Positions 35,180-44,557 of a stretch of DNA of 64,000 nt are shown one piece after another. Below the pieces are notes generated by a model. The model was not told the origin of the DNA, did no database searches, and saw only the letters and a list, made by a program, of their open reading frames with translations. Position numbers and translations under genes: made by a program. Numbering within the stretch: the first letter of the stretch is position 1; each line of letters starts with the position of its first letter. The stretch is from contig CALAYL010000037.1 in assembly GCA_937894725.1 (NCBI GenBank), positions 1 through 64,000 of the forward strand. Direction: 5' to 3'. Source of the DNA: an uncultured Bacteroidota bacterium (GTDB lineage Bacteria; Bacteroidota; Bacteroidia; Chitinophagales; LD1).

Positions 35180-36268
35180 GTGACCAACGAAAACATCCAA
35201 CAACTTCAAGATAGGCTCGATAATATTGCTAATTTTCTAAAAATAAGTGAGAAAAAACTACAACTACTCCAACACGAAAACACTGCTGCGCATCCCGATT
35301 TTTGGAATAACCCCAAACAGGCAGAGCAGCTTTTGAAAGAAGCCAAAGTCGAAAAATTTTGGGTACAAAGTTATGAAGTAGCTTTAGCAGCCGTAGATGA
35401 TGCAAAATTAACCCGAGAGTTTTTGGAAATGGGCGAACCCGTAGAAGATGACTTGAAAGTAGCCTTTGCAAAAGCAGAAAATGAAGTGGAGAATTTGGAA
35501 TTCAAATCTACGCTCGATCAGCCCGAAGACAGTTTTAGTGCGATACTTGAAATCAATGCGGGTGCTGGTGGTACTGAAAGTTGTGATTGGGCATCAATAC
35601 TGCTGCGTATGTACCTGATGTGGGCAGATCGCAAGGGTTATAAGGTAAGCGAACTTGACCGAACAGATGGCGATGTGGCTGGTATAAAGTCTGTGTCGAT
35701 AGAGGTGCAAGGTGAGTTTGCTTATGGGTTTTTGAAGGGTGAAAATGGAGTACATCGACTAGTTCGTATTTCACCTTTTGATTCAAATGCAAAGCGACAC
35801 ACCTCCTTTGCTTCCGTTTTTGTGTATCCAATCGTGGACGATACAATAGATATCAAAGTGCCTGCTTCGGAGTTAGAATGGGATACCTTTAGAGCTAGTG
35901 GTGCAGGTGGACAAAATGTGAATAAAGTGGAGACAGCTGTCCGCCTCCGGCACTTACCATCGGGTATTATCGTAAGTTGCCAGATCACTCGTTCACAACA
36001 TGAAAATAGAGATCGAGCCTTACAAATGCTTAAATCTAAACTATACGAAATGGAGGTGCAAAAGCGCAACGAAGCTCGCGATAAACTTGAAGGCACAAAG
36101 ATGAAAAATGAGTGGGGCTCACAGATACGCAATTATGTTTTGCATCCTTATAAACTCATCAAAGATACCCGTTCTGGATACGAAACTGGCAATGTACAGC
36201 CGATTCTCGATGGTGATTTAGATGATTTCATAAAAGCTTATTTGCTCTCGGCTACGAGGAAAAGTTAA
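35180..36268 (+). CDS. prfB: Peptide chain release factor 2
   Basis: A 362-residue class I release factor that reads UAA and UGA. The tripeptide recognition motif SPF is seen in '[13 protein letters not shown]' and the catalytic GGQ in '[14 protein letters not shown]'. The GTG start at 35180 gives the full-length N-terminus ('[14 protein letters not shown]'). In many bacteria an in-frame UGA near codon 25 requires a +1 shift that autoregulates synthesis; here the frame is continuous through that point, so that control is absent. The 3' end overlaps the RES toxin gene by 17 bp on the other strand. Confidence 0.97.
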   Translation: MTNENIQQLQDRLDNIANFLKISEKKLQLLQHENTAAHPDFWNNPKQAEQLLKEAKVEKFWVQSYEVALAAVDDAKLTREFLEMGEPVEDDLKVAFAKAENEVENLEFKSTLDQPEDSFSAILEINAGAGGTESCDWASILLRMYLMWADRKGYKVSELDRTDGDVAGIKSVSIEVQGEFAYGFLKGENGVHRLVRISPFDSNAKRHTSFASVFVYPIVDDTIDIKVPASELEWDTFRASGAGGQNVNKVETAVRLRHLPSGIIVSCQITRSQHENRDRALQMLKSKLYEMEVQKRNEARDKLEGTKMKNEWGSQIRNYVLHPYKLIKDTRSGYETGNVQPILDGDLDDFIKAYLLSATRKS

Positions 36269-36716
36269 AGCTACTTAGCCGTTTATCTGCCTCAAATTTG
36301 GTTACGTCTAGCACTTTCACATGTGCTGAAAATCCATTGACATTGGGATTTAGTAACATGTTTTTCTCTTCAGGAATAATAGCTGAGGGTACTATCAATC
36401 CTACTGATTTTAATGATCTTAGCCATCGGTCACCTACATTTCTCATCATTTTAGTATCGTACATCCAGCTTTTGGGTAAATCGCTGATTTCGGTGATATG
36501 CTTTGGGTTTATTTCGAGTGTTATAATCGACAAATCCATGTCTTTGAGTAAATTGATAGGTACATGCACCATGACTTCGAGCAAAGCTAGTGAACGAGCA
36601 GTGGAGGTATAAAGCATTTCCATGCCTTTGGAGTTCCATCGATTGTTGCTCCGTGATGCGCCATAGCCGCTCAAATCACGAATAAATTCAGTTTTTGCTA
36701 TTCTATATAGCTGCAT
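36252..36716 (-). CDS. RES-domain toxin (NAD+ phosphorylase type)
   Basis: A 154-residue RES toxin of a type II toxin-antitoxin pair. Known RES toxins deplete NAD+ by phosphorolysis. The family residues are visible: Arg in 'NNRWNSKG', Tyr-Thr-Ser in '[17 protein letters not shown]' with the conserved Glu, and Ser in the C-terminal 'NGFSAHVKV'. Its ATG overlaps the antitoxin stop by one base (TAATG), the usual coupling for RES-Xre pairs. Its C-terminal coding end lies 17 bp inside prfB in the opposite direction. Confidence 0.92.
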   Translation of the reverse strand: MQLYRIAKTEFIRDLSGYGASRSNNRWNSKGMEMLYTSTARSLALLEVMVHVPINLLKDMDLSIITLEINPKHITEISDLPKSWMYDTKMMRNVGDRWLRSLKSVGLIVPSAIIPEEKNMLLNPNVNGFSAHVKVLDVTKFEADKRLSSFNFSS

Positions 36717-37153
36717 TATGAAAAAACGCCATGTTGAATACGGTTGAGTTCCTCCTCTAAAAGGGTGAAGCCAAAAGGAGTATCGAAAAACGTTTTTGGA
36801 GATAGACCACCCAATGCGGCCACAGGACTATTGAGCCAAGTGGTGGTGGCTTTTTCTGAGCCAAAAACGGCTACCCCTAATTTAAAAATAGCTGCCAACT
36901 GCAATGCCTTAGCAGATGCATCGGTATCGAGCTTTTTGGAGGGAACATACCGCTGCAACGTACGCAATGACACGTGTAGTACCTCACTAAGCTCGGCTAA
37001 ACTCAAGGACATTTGATTTGATATATCTAACAAAAAGCGAAAAGTAACTCCTTCGCGCGCTGCACTAATAGAGGTAGGTGTATCAAATCCAAAATTGATA
37101 ATTGGCTCACTTACTACAGCAGGGATGTCATCTTTAACAGAGTATTTTTTCAT
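36716..37153 (-). CDS. Xre/ParS-type antitoxin (DUF2384) of the RES pair
   Basis: A 145-residue antitoxin from ATG 37153 (ATG 37159 and GTG 37171 are alternatives). It has an Xre-like helix-turn-helix ('MSLSLAELSEVLHVSLRTLQRY' region, residues about 50-75) and the C-terminal MbcA/ParS toxin-binding domain ('LGVAVFGSEKATTTWLNSP', 'GLSPKTFFDTPFG'). It lies upstream of and overlaps the RES gene by 1 bp. It should neutralise the toxin and repress the operon. Confidence 0.92.
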   Translation of the reverse strand: MKKYSVKDDIPAVVSEPIINFGFDTPTSISAAREGVTFRFLLDISNQMSLSLAELSEVLHVSLRTLQRYVPSKKLDTDASAKALQLAAIFKLGVAVFGSEKATTTWLNSPVAALGGLSPKTFFDTPFGFTLLEEELNRIQHGVFS

Positions 37154-37205
37154 ATTCATGACATTTGACACAAAAATAATGGCACTTCTCTTTAAAGCAA
37201 AGTTT

Positions 37206-38069
37206 TTATCCGATTTTTTTTCTAATCAATTTCAATTCTGTTGCAACATCGAAACTGTTGTTTTGCTCATTGATAAAAATTAGATAATCAATAAGTTCGA
37301 TAATTACTTCAGTCGAATTTGTTGGACTAAAGTATTGAGATTTAGCTGGGGTATTCATTCGCTTGATGTAATCGGCAATTTGATTTTTTGAAAAAATGAC
37401 TCCTTTTTGGAATGGATTTATATAGAAAAGTACATCACTTTCTTGCCCTTCGTTTCTCTCTCCAAATGATGGATCTTTACAAAATGCCAAAATAAAATAG
37501 TTTATCAATCGTACACCATATATGGGTAGTTGTAAACTCTGCGCAAGCGATATATATAGCAAACCGAGCGAGATAGGATTTCCTTTTTTTGTATCGAGTA
37601 CATGGTTGATACAGAAATCGGCATTTGAGGCTGCATTTTGATCGCCCGAAAATCCCAGATGGTAATAAAATACATGGTTTAAAATCTGTACTTGTTCTAA
37701 TGGAGTTTGATTATAGTTGAGTTCTATCCATATCTTTTGACGAATTTTCTTCACTTTTCTTTCTATCTCATCAAAATTTAAATCAGGAAAAAAATAACTC
37801 GAAATCAAAAAATACCCCTTCAATACATCAACGGTAGGCGTTTCACGCCATACTTCGATAGCATGTAGTAAATCTTCAAACTGGATTTCGTGAATTAAAT
37901 TTTCTAACCGCTCACTTTGTATAGGGTTAAAGTCTGGGTTCCAAACTTTCTCCAGAGTAGGAACGATACTTTTGCCAAGACTTTTTATTCTTTCTGAAAC
38001 GTGCGCCACCACTTCTTGATCATCATCATCAAGTAGCGTTATTAGGGCGCTTATTTCAGTGGCTTTCAT
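37206..38069 (-). CDS. SirB1-like transglutaminase-fold protein
   Basis: A 287-residue cytoplasmic protein of the SirB1 family. The N-terminal 100 residues are helical and HEAT-like; the core holds the family block 'KKGNPISLGLLYISLAQSLQLPIYGV' (split by the conserved NPISL). The next segment reads 'INYFILAF' where many SirB1 proteins have a GHFLV motif, so the usual histidine seems to be absent and catalysis is doubtful. Biochemical role unknown in the family. It lies 3 bp downstream of topA and is probably co-transcribed. Confidence 0.82.
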   Translation of the reverse strand: MKATEISALITLLDDDDQEVVAHVSERIKSLGKSIVPTLEKVWNPDFNPIQSERLENLIHEIQFEDLLHAIEVWRETPTVDVLKGYFLISSYFFPDLNFDEIERKVKKIRQKIWIELNYNQTPLEQVQILNHVFYYHLGFSGDQNAASNADFCINHVLDTKKGNPISLGLLYISLAQSLQLPIYGVRLINYFILAFCKDPSFGERNEGQESDVLFYINPFQKGVIFSKNQIADYIKRMNTPAKSQYFSPTNSTEVIIELIDYLIFINEQNNSFDVATELKLIRKKIG

Positions 38070-38072
38070 GAT

Positions 38073-40412
38073 TTATTTTTTCTTAAAACTTCGTTTTGGT
38101 TTTTTAGGACTTTTATCTGCTTCGGCTATTATTTCTAAACATCGCTCAGCGGTAAGGGTATTAGCTTCTTCACCTTTTGGTATTTTATAGTTTTCTTTTC
38201 CTTTTTTGATATAAGCGCCATATCGACCCATAAGTACTTGGATGTCTTCTTTGCTAAATTCTGCTATGAATTTATTCGCATCGCTCACCCGTTTTTCCTC
38301 TATCAGCTTGATAGCATCTTCTAAGCTTATTTCGTATGGATCTTGATCTTTTTTGATAGACACAAATTTACTGTTGTGCTGTACATAAGGGCCAAATCTT
38401 CCGATATTAGTTTTTACTTCTTTGCCCTCAAATTCGCCTAGACTTCTAGGCAATTTGAATAAGTCTAACGCTTCTTCTAAGGAAATTGTTTCAATAGACT
38501 GTGTAGGCTTTAGTTTTGCAAATCGTGGTTTTTTTGTTTCGTCTTCCGTAGAGCCGATTTGTACCATAGGGCCATAACGTCCTACACGAGCTATAATGGG
38601 CTCTTTAGACTCTGGATGCTCACCCAATGCTCGCTCACCTGTGGCGCGCTTGCTATCGCGGGTTGTCGTCTCTATATTTTCATGAAATGGCTTATAAAAC
38701 TCATCTATCATTTTATGCCATTCCTGTTTGCCTTCAGCTATTTCGTCAAACTGTCGTTCTACTTTAGCTGTAAAACCGAAGTCTAATATTTTTGGAAAAT
38801 TTTCGACCAAAAAATCCGTTACCACGCCACCCACATCGGTAGGAAAAAGTTTCATTTTTTCAGCTCCTGTAATCTCCGTTTTCTTTTCTTTTTTGATAAC
38901 ATCGTCCTTTAGCAATACTAGGTTGTATTGTCTCGAAACACCCTCTCTGCTTTCTTTTACAATATATCCTCGTTTTTGAATAGTGCTGATAGTAGGAGCA
39001 TAAGTAGAAGGACGACCGATACCGAGTTCCTCTAGTTTTTTCACTAGCGAAGCCTCTGTATATCTTGCGGATGGCCGGCTAAAACGCTCTATAGCAGTAA
39101 TCTCACGCACTGGGAGCAACTGTCCATTGCTCAATGGTGGTAAAAGCACATCTTCTTTTTCAACGTCAGTATCATCTTCTTCGTCATCCAATGATTCTGT
39201 ATATACTTTCAAAAATCCATCAAACAACACTACCTCACCCTGGGCAAAGAACTCTTTATTATTTTTGTTGTTTTCTATAGTGATAGTGGTTTTTTCCAAT
39301 TCTGCATCACTCATTTGTGAAGCTACCGAACGTTTCCAAATCAACTCATACAATCGCTGCTCATCACGTTCGTCTGATACAGCTGTATTGTTGGCATAGG
39401 TAGGTCTGATGGCTTCGTGAGCTTCTTGTGCACTTTCGTTTTTAGTAGAAAATTGTCTGCGTTTGTGATACTTATTTCCATAGCGAGACGCTACTTCTTG
39501 TCGAATAGACTCTAGCGCCTGCTCCGATAAACTATTGGAGTCTGTTCTCATATAAGTGATGTGTCCCGCTTCGTAGAGACGTTGGGCTACCATCATGGTT
39601 TTTAAAACAGAGAATCCTAATTTTCTACTCGCCTCTTGTTGCAATGTTGAAGTGGTGAAAGGAGCAGAGGGTGTACGTTTGGTAGGTTTCTTCTCCGTAC
39701 CTTTTACTGAAAAAACAGCTGCTTTCAATCCTTCTAAAAATGCTTCAGCATCTTTGAGTGTAGCAGGTTTTTCATTGCTTTCGGCTTTTAACAGCGTGGT
39801 TTTGCTACCATCCTTTACCTCAAAAATAGCTTGTATTTTATAGGCAGAGGTAGGGTTAAATTGTTGTATTTCGCGCTCGCGATCTACCACTATACGTACA
39901 GATACGGACTGTACTCTACCAGCTGAAAGCGATGGTTTTACTTTTTTCCAAAGCACAGGCGAAAGTTCATAGCCCACTAATCTGTCGAGTACTCTTCGTG
40001 CCTGTTGAGCATTCACTAAATCTAGATTAATGAGTCGAGGGTTTTCTACTGCTTTTTTAACTGCCTTTTCGGTTATCTCAGTATATGTGACACGTTTAGT
40101 CGTGAGCGGATCTAAATTTAAGGCATGACATAAATGCCACGCTATAGCCTCACCTTCACGGTCCTCATCCGTGGCTAGTAGTACTTCGCTTGCATTCTTA
40201 GCTAGCTTTTTCAATTCTTTAATTACCTTCTCCTTGTCTTCACTTATTTCGTAAGCAGGTTCATAATTATTTTCTAAATCTATAGCTAGTCCGCTCGAAG
40301 GCAAATCACGTATATGACCATAGCTAGAAGTTACTTCGTAGCCATCGCCTAAAAATTTATTGATTGTCTTGCCCTTTGCAGGGGACTCCACTATTACCAG
40401 TTTTTTTGCCAT
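38073..40412 (-). CDS. topA: DNA topoisomerase I
   Basis: A 779-residue type IA topoisomerase that relaxes negative supercoils. The start at 40412 ('MAKKLVIVESPAKGKTI') fits the Toprim beginning; the open frame upstream adds eight unusual residues. Visible: Toprim Glu and DxDxE-like 'LLATDEDREGEAIAWHL', 'SAGRVQSVSVRIV', the active-site Tyr in 'ITYMRTDSNS', and three C-terminal Toprim-repeat units ('GRYGPMVQIG', 'GRFGPYVQH', 'GRYGAYIKKG') in place of zinc fingers. It ends in a Lys-rich tail. Confidence 0.97.
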   Translation of the reverse strand: MAKKLVIVESPAKGKTINKFLGDGYEVTSSYGHIRDLPSSGLAIDLENNYEPAYEISEDKEKVIKELKKLAKNASEVLLATDEDREGEAIAWHLCHALNLDPLTTKRVTYTEITEKAVKKAVENPRLINLDLVNAQQARRVLDRLVGYELSPVLWKKVKPSLSAGRVQSVSVRIVVDREREIQQFNPTSAYKIQAIFEVKDGSKTTLLKAESNEKPATLKDAEAFLEGLKAAVFSVKGTEKKPTKRTPSAPFTTSTLQQEASRKLGFSVLKTMMVAQRLYEAGHITYMRTDSNSLSEQALESIRQEVASRYGNKYHKRRQFSTKNESAQEAHEAIRPTYANNTAVSDERDEQRLYELIWKRSVASQMSDAELEKTTITIENNKNNKEFFAQGEVVLFDGFLKVYTESLDDEEDDTDVEKEDVLLPPLSNGQLLPVREITAIERFSRPSARYTEASLVKKLEELGIGRPSTYAPTISTIQKRGYIVKESREGVSRQYNLVLLKDDVIKKEKKTEITGAEKMKLFPTDVGGVVTDFLVENFPKILDFGFTAKVERQFDEIAEGKQEWHKMIDEFYKPFHENIETTTRDSKRATGERALGEHPESKEPIIARVGRYGPMVQIGSTEDETKKPRFAKLKPTQSIETISLEEALDLFKLPRSLGEFEGKEVKTNIGRFGPYVQHNSKFVSIKKDQDPYEISLEDAIKLIEEKRVSDANKFIAEFSKEDIQVLMGRYGAYIKKGKENYKIPKGEEANTLTAERCLEIIAEADKSPKKPKRSFKKK

Positions 40413-40540
40413 TGTATCTATTGAGTATGAGTGCAAATAAAAAATTTAAGTTGAACAAATGAAAGAAATTACACTTAAACAACTTTTCTTTAAACTACAA
40501 AAATGCTACCAAAGATTTTAATTTTATAAAAAAACTTTAA

Positions 40541-42754
40541 TTGATTAAGATATTTCGAAGTTTGTTTTTAGGCGTTATGGTATTGGTGTCTTTGCATGTA
40601 AATGCACAGTACCAAACAGTTTTGGTGTTATCCGAAGATGCTTCAACAAAACTCTTTTCTGCTAAAATAGTAGATAAAAATTCCTTGATTTCTTTAGTGG
40701 CAGACAGTGCTGGCTACTTTATTTTATCTGTAGGCGAGAGTTATATAGTGAGCGCAACTGGCTACTTTTCGAAGCATCTTACAGTCCGGGATAAAAAAAT
40801 GGAGAGAGACACAATGCTTATTTTCTTGGAGAATATGGCACCCAAGCAGAAAGATGTTATTGTAGTTACAAACCGAAATGAGGCCAAAATTGCTAGTCTG
40901 GCTACAAGACTCGAAGTGGTCGATAATGAGGAACTAAACGAACGCTCGCTCGATAAGCCATCTGACGTATCGCATGCGCTAAAAGAACAAACAGGGGTAC
41001 AACTCCAGCGCACCTCAGCTTCTAGTAGCGCATTCAATATTCGCTTACAATCGCTTAGAGGTAAGTATGTACAGATATTAAAAGACGGATTACCCTTGTT
41101 TGGCGGGCTATCGCAGTATTTATCATTACCACAAACCTCGCCCATGATGCTCCGCCAAGTCGAAATTATCAAGGGCTCTGCATCTACACTTTACGGAGGT
41201 GACGCTATATCGGGAGTGATTAATTTTATATCCAATAAACCTACCGAGAAACCAGTTTACGATATATTGATAAATGCAGAAAGTACAAAATCGGTAGATG
41301 CTGCTGTTTATGCTAGTCAACGGTTTGGTAAATTTGGATTTAACTTATTAGGACAATATCGATGGCAAAATCCAGTAGATTGGAATGGGGATAAATTTTC
41401 TGATTACGCCAAAATAAATCGCTGGCAAATAGCTCCAGATCTTTATTGGTGGGCCTCCGAAAAATTTAGGTTAAATGCTGGATTGACCTACACTAAAGAG
41501 GATAGGGAAGGTGGAGCTATGCTTGCATTGCAGAAAAAAAACGACACACTATATTCCTATATAGAACGAAATAAGAGCGAAGCATTTTCTTCAAAATTTC
41601 GAGCAGATATACTGCTTACAAAAACGACTATCAGCTTGATTAATGGCATCAATAGATATAGCCGAAATTTAACGGTACCGAATTATTCGTTTACTGGTGT
41701 TCAACTTGCTACCTTTTCGGAAGTAGTGGGCGAGACCCGTCTTCAAAAACATATAATTCAATATGGAATTGATCTTAGGACAGAAAAGTTTTCTGAGACT
41801 GATACCTCCATGACGACTAATAAAAACTACCAACTATACACACTCGGTCTATTTGTCAATGAGCGTTTCAACATCAACGAGAAAACTATTTTGGAAGCTG
41901 GTTTTAGGCTAGATTATAATACGAAGTATGGTGTACTGCCGTTACCTAAAATAGCTTGGCTGCAAAAATGGAATGAGCTATTTCAAACAAGGGTAAACAT
42001 AGGAATGGGTTATAAATTGCCTACTATTTTTCAAGATGAAAGCGAAGAGGCTTTTTATCGAAATGTATTGCCCATCGACCCTTCGCTCGCCAAACCAGAA
42101 ATTTCCTTAGGTGGCACACTTGACTTGAAAGTGAGTTCTCCATCCTTGCGAGGTTTTAAGATTGTATTCAATAACATGTATTTTATTACCAATATTTGGC
42201 AGCCACTACTGCCTACAAAAATGCTTTATAAAGGGCAGTTTTATACGCAGTATGAAACACAAGCTGGCACTATTCAAGGCCGTGGTATAGAAACAACTCT
42301 ACAGTTGGTTTATCGCGGCCTGGGACTAAAGCTTAGCTATACATTGCAAGATCAAAGTTTGAATATCAATAAAGTAAAATCTGTTGCAGCGCTCACTTCT
42401 AAGCACCTTGTGGGTATTTTGGTGGGTTATGAAAAAGAAGACTTATTTTCGATAGGGATGGATTGTTACTACTACAGCCCCGCTAATCTGAGCGATGGTA
42501 CTCCAACGCATGGTATTTGGGAGATGGGTATCAATGGACAATACATTCACAGGTACTTTACGCTTTTTGCTAATCTTGAAAACATATTGAATATACGCCA
42601 AACTTCATTTGGTCCTGTAGTGCTTGCTAATCCTACATTTCGCACGCCTGCCTTCAAGGAAATATATGGCTCACTCGAAGGTAGAATTTTAAACGCAGGG
42701 ATTAAAATAAAATTGGGTGCATTGTTTAAATCAAAGGGGGAAGATAATGATTAA
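40541..42754 (+). CDS. TonB-dependent outer-membrane receptor
   Basis: A 737-residue receptor with a signal peptide ending 'VNAQ', a short carboxypeptidase-regulatory-like N-terminal domain (about 25-95), a plug domain ('SDVSHALKEQTGVQLQRTS', 'GKYVQILKDGLPLFGG', 'IEIIKGSASTLYGGDAISGVINF' in part) and a 22-strand-type barrel to the end. The start is TTG 40541: a stop codon lies directly before it in frame and the next ATG would cut the signal peptide. The plug resembles receptors for siderophores, cobalamin or metal chelates; the ligand cannot be told. Divergent from topA. Confidence 0.92.
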   Translation: MIKIFRSLFLGVMVLVSLHVNAQYQTVLVLSEDASTKLFSAKIVDKNSLISLVADSAGYFILSVGESYIVSATGYFSKHLTVRDKKMERDTMLIFLENMAPKQKDVIVVTNRNEAKIASLATRLEVVDNEELNERSLDKPSDVSHALKEQTGVQLQRTSASSSAFNIRLQSLRGKYVQILKDGLPLFGGLSQYLSLPQTSPMMLRQVEIIKGSASTLYGGDAISGVINFISNKPTEKPVYDILINAESTKSVDAAVYASQRFGKFGFNLLGQYRWQNPVDWNGDKFSDYAKINRWQIAPDLYWWASEKFRLNAGLTYTKEDREGGAMLALQKKNDTLYSYIERNKSEAFSSKFRADILLTKTTISLINGINRYSRNLTVPNYSFTGVQLATFSEVVGETRLQKHIIQYGIDLRTEKFSETDTSMTTNKNYQLYTLGLFVNERFNINEKTILEAGFRLDYNTKYGVLPLPKIAWLQKWNELFQTRVNIGMGYKLPTIFQDESEEAFYRNVLPIDPSLAKPEISLGGTLDLKVSSPSLRGFKIVFNNMYFITNIWQPLLPTKMLYKGQFYTQYETQAGTIQGRGIETTLQLVYRGLGLKLSYTLQDQSLNINKVKSVAALTSKHLVGILVGYEKEDLFSIGMDCYYYSPANLSDGTPTHGIWEMGINGQYIHRYFTLFANLENILNIRQTSFGPVVLANPTFRTPAFKEIYGSLEGRILNAGIKIKLGALFKSKGEDND

Positions 42755-42772
42755 GAAAAGTGATTTTTGATT

Positions 42773-43147
42773 TTAGTAGCCTCTATATCTCACATTCAAG
42801 TGAAGAAATAGCGACCTGCCTATACGCAATATGAATGGACCAATAGCAAGCAATAGCACAGTAGCAAACACAAATCCCAACAGCAAATCGAGTTGAAAAA
42901 CATATACCCCAATCAATAAAAATAGTATCTCAAACCCAATCACAAAAGGATAACTGACCCACATAGCACCAAGATAAAAACCAGGTTCGATTTCAAAATC
43001 CTGACCACATTTGGCGCATTTTGAATGCATTGCCAATAGGGTAGATAGCTTATAGTGGCGCTTATCTACAAACAACTCACCCTCCCTGCATCGCGGGCAG
43101 GTGCAGTTCACTACACTTTGTATGAAAGATGATTTAGCAGCCACCAT
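42773..43147 (-). CDS. DUF983 family membrane protein
   Basis: A 124-residue protein with an N-terminal zinc-ribbon-like part (CxxC in 'CTCPRCREG' and 'CAKCGQDF') and two or three membrane helices (about 60-115), which is the DUF983 layout. Unknown function. Its start overlaps the end of hutI by 14 bp, so it is translated from the same transcript. Confidence 0.88.
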   Translation of the reverse strand: MVAAKSSFIQSVVNCTCPRCREGELFVDKRHYKLSTLLAMHSKCAKCGQDFEIEPGFYLGAMWVSYPFVIGFEILFLLIGVYVFQLDLLLGFVFATVLLLAIGPFILRIGRSLFLHLNVRYRGY

Positions 43148-44366
43148 TTACAATCGTTTGTGAAATCCATTTTGAACCAAAACGGTAAGGTATAAAATCA
43201 AGCGATGGTATCGTTTCGGTAATGATCAAGTTTGCCTTTTTACCTACCGTGATACTCCCCAACACATGCTCTACACCCATAGCATACGCTCCATTGATAG
43301 TGCAAGCATTGAGTACCTCTGCGGTTTGCATTTTCATATGTATGCACGCTAGCGAAATCACAAAGGGCATATTGCCACTTGGCGATGAACCCGGATTATA
43401 ATCACTAGCTAAGGCTACGGGTAGTCCTGCATCTATCATTTTGCGAGCTGGGGCATAAGGCAGTTTTAAGAAAAAAGCAGTAGTGGGCAGCACCGTAGGC
43501 ATGGTTTCTGATGCAAGTAGCGCCTCGATTTGAGCAGTACCGGTGCATTCTAAATGATCTACTGAACGAGCGTTATTTTTCACACCTACTTCTATTCCGC
43601 CAGAATAGTTGAGTTCGTTTGCATGGATTTTTGGGGATAATCCGTATTTCGCTCCAGCTTTCAAGAGTCGATCTGTTTCTTCGGCAGAAAAAAATCCATC
43701 TTCACAAAACACATCTATATAATCTGCTAAGCCTTCCGCAGCTATCACAGGCAACATATCTTCCTCTATCAAACGCAAGTATCCATCATGGTTTTGGCGA
43801 TACTCCATAGGGTAGGAGTGCGCTCCCAAAAAGGTGGCTTTGATGGTCAAAGGCGACAATGATTTTAGCTTTTTGATAACTCGAAGCATCTTCAATTCGC
43901 CTGCTACACTCAGCCCGTAGCCCGATTTGATTTCTACCGCAGCAGTTCCCATTTGTTGAATTTCGGTAAATCTCTCTAAGGCAGAGGCTATCAACTCCTC
44001 TTCTGTAGCTACTTCCAATCGTTTGGCAGACTGTAAAATACCGCCTCCTTTTTTAGCTATTTCTTCATAAGAAAGACCATTGAGTTTGTCTATAAACTCG
44101 CCCTCTCGCCAATGCGAAAAAACCAAATGCGTATGCGAATCACAAAAAGCAGGCAGTACGAATTGTCCTGTAGCGTCTAATATTTCGCCCGACCAGTCTG
44201 GGCAATCTGCCATCGCTCCAAAATCAGCGATAATGCCCTTTTCGACCCTTAAAAAAGCATTTTCTATGACCTCAAAGTTGCTCATGGCTTTGCCTTTGAG
44301 ACAAGAAATATCTTTTCCTAAAATTCCCCCAAGACCTTTTATGTTTTTTAGTAAAATAGACTGCAT
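43134..44366 (-). CDS. hutI: Imidazolonepropionase
   Basis: A 410-residue amidohydrolase that opens imidazolone-5-propionate in histidine degradation. Start at 44366 ('MQSILLKNIKGL'); the longer frame adds seven residues. Metal ligands and family motifs are seen: 'CDSHTHLVFSHWREGEF', 'EIKSGYGLS', 'GAHSYP', 'FCEDGFFS', 'KIHANELNYSGG' and 'ALASDYNPGSSP'. Other hut genes are not in the window. The DUF983 gene follows with a 14-bp overlap. Confidence 0.95.
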   Translation of the reverse strand: MQSILLKNIKGLGGILGKDISCLKGKAMSNFEVIENAFLRVEKGIIADFGAMADCPDWSGEILDATGQFVLPAFCDSHTHLVFSHWREGEFIDKLNGLSYEEIAKKGGGILQSAKRLEVATEEELIASALERFTEIQQMGTAAVEIKSGYGLSVAGELKMLRVIKKLKSLSPLTIKATFLGAHSYPMEYRQNHDGYLRLIEEDMLPVIAAEGLADYIDVFCEDGFFSAEETDRLLKAGAKYGLSPKIHANELNYSGGIEVGVKNNARSVDHLECTGTAQIEALLASETMPTVLPTTAFFLKLPYAPARKMIDAGLPVALASDYNPGSSPSGNMPFVISLACIHMKMQTAEVLNACTINGAYAMGVEHVLGSITVGKKANLIITETIPSLDFIPYRFGSKWISQTIVNGGC

Positions 44367-44374
44367 AGTTTTTG

Positions 44375-44398
44375 TTTGAAAATGCAATTTAGTATAAT
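44375..44398 (+). repeat. 24-bp near-identical direct repeat, left copy
   Basis: Differs from 46897-46920 at one base of 24; looser similarity extends the match to about 38 bp. The two copies bracket the 2.5-kb block with the T9SS BNR gene and the RAYT remnant. Confidence 0.7.
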
Positions 44399-44503
44399 CT
44401 ATTTTATTGTGATCCTCTCTAGTGCAAGTATGTTTAGTATCTCACTAAAACTTGAGCGAAATGAAATCAAACAAAGTCACATGACAGCTTGGTGTTTTGA
44501 CCT

Positions 44504-44534
44504 TTTGTTTTTGAGAAGAAATAATCTAAATTTA
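44504..44534 (+). promoter_or_regulatory. Promoter of the T9SS BNR-repeat gene
   Basis: TTTG at 44504-44507, exactly 19 bp, then TAAATTTA at 44527-44534, one base off the TAnnTTTG consensus; the start codon follows 23 bp later. Confidence 0.55.
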
Positions 44535-44557
44535 CAAAAAAATTTACAAAAAATAGC

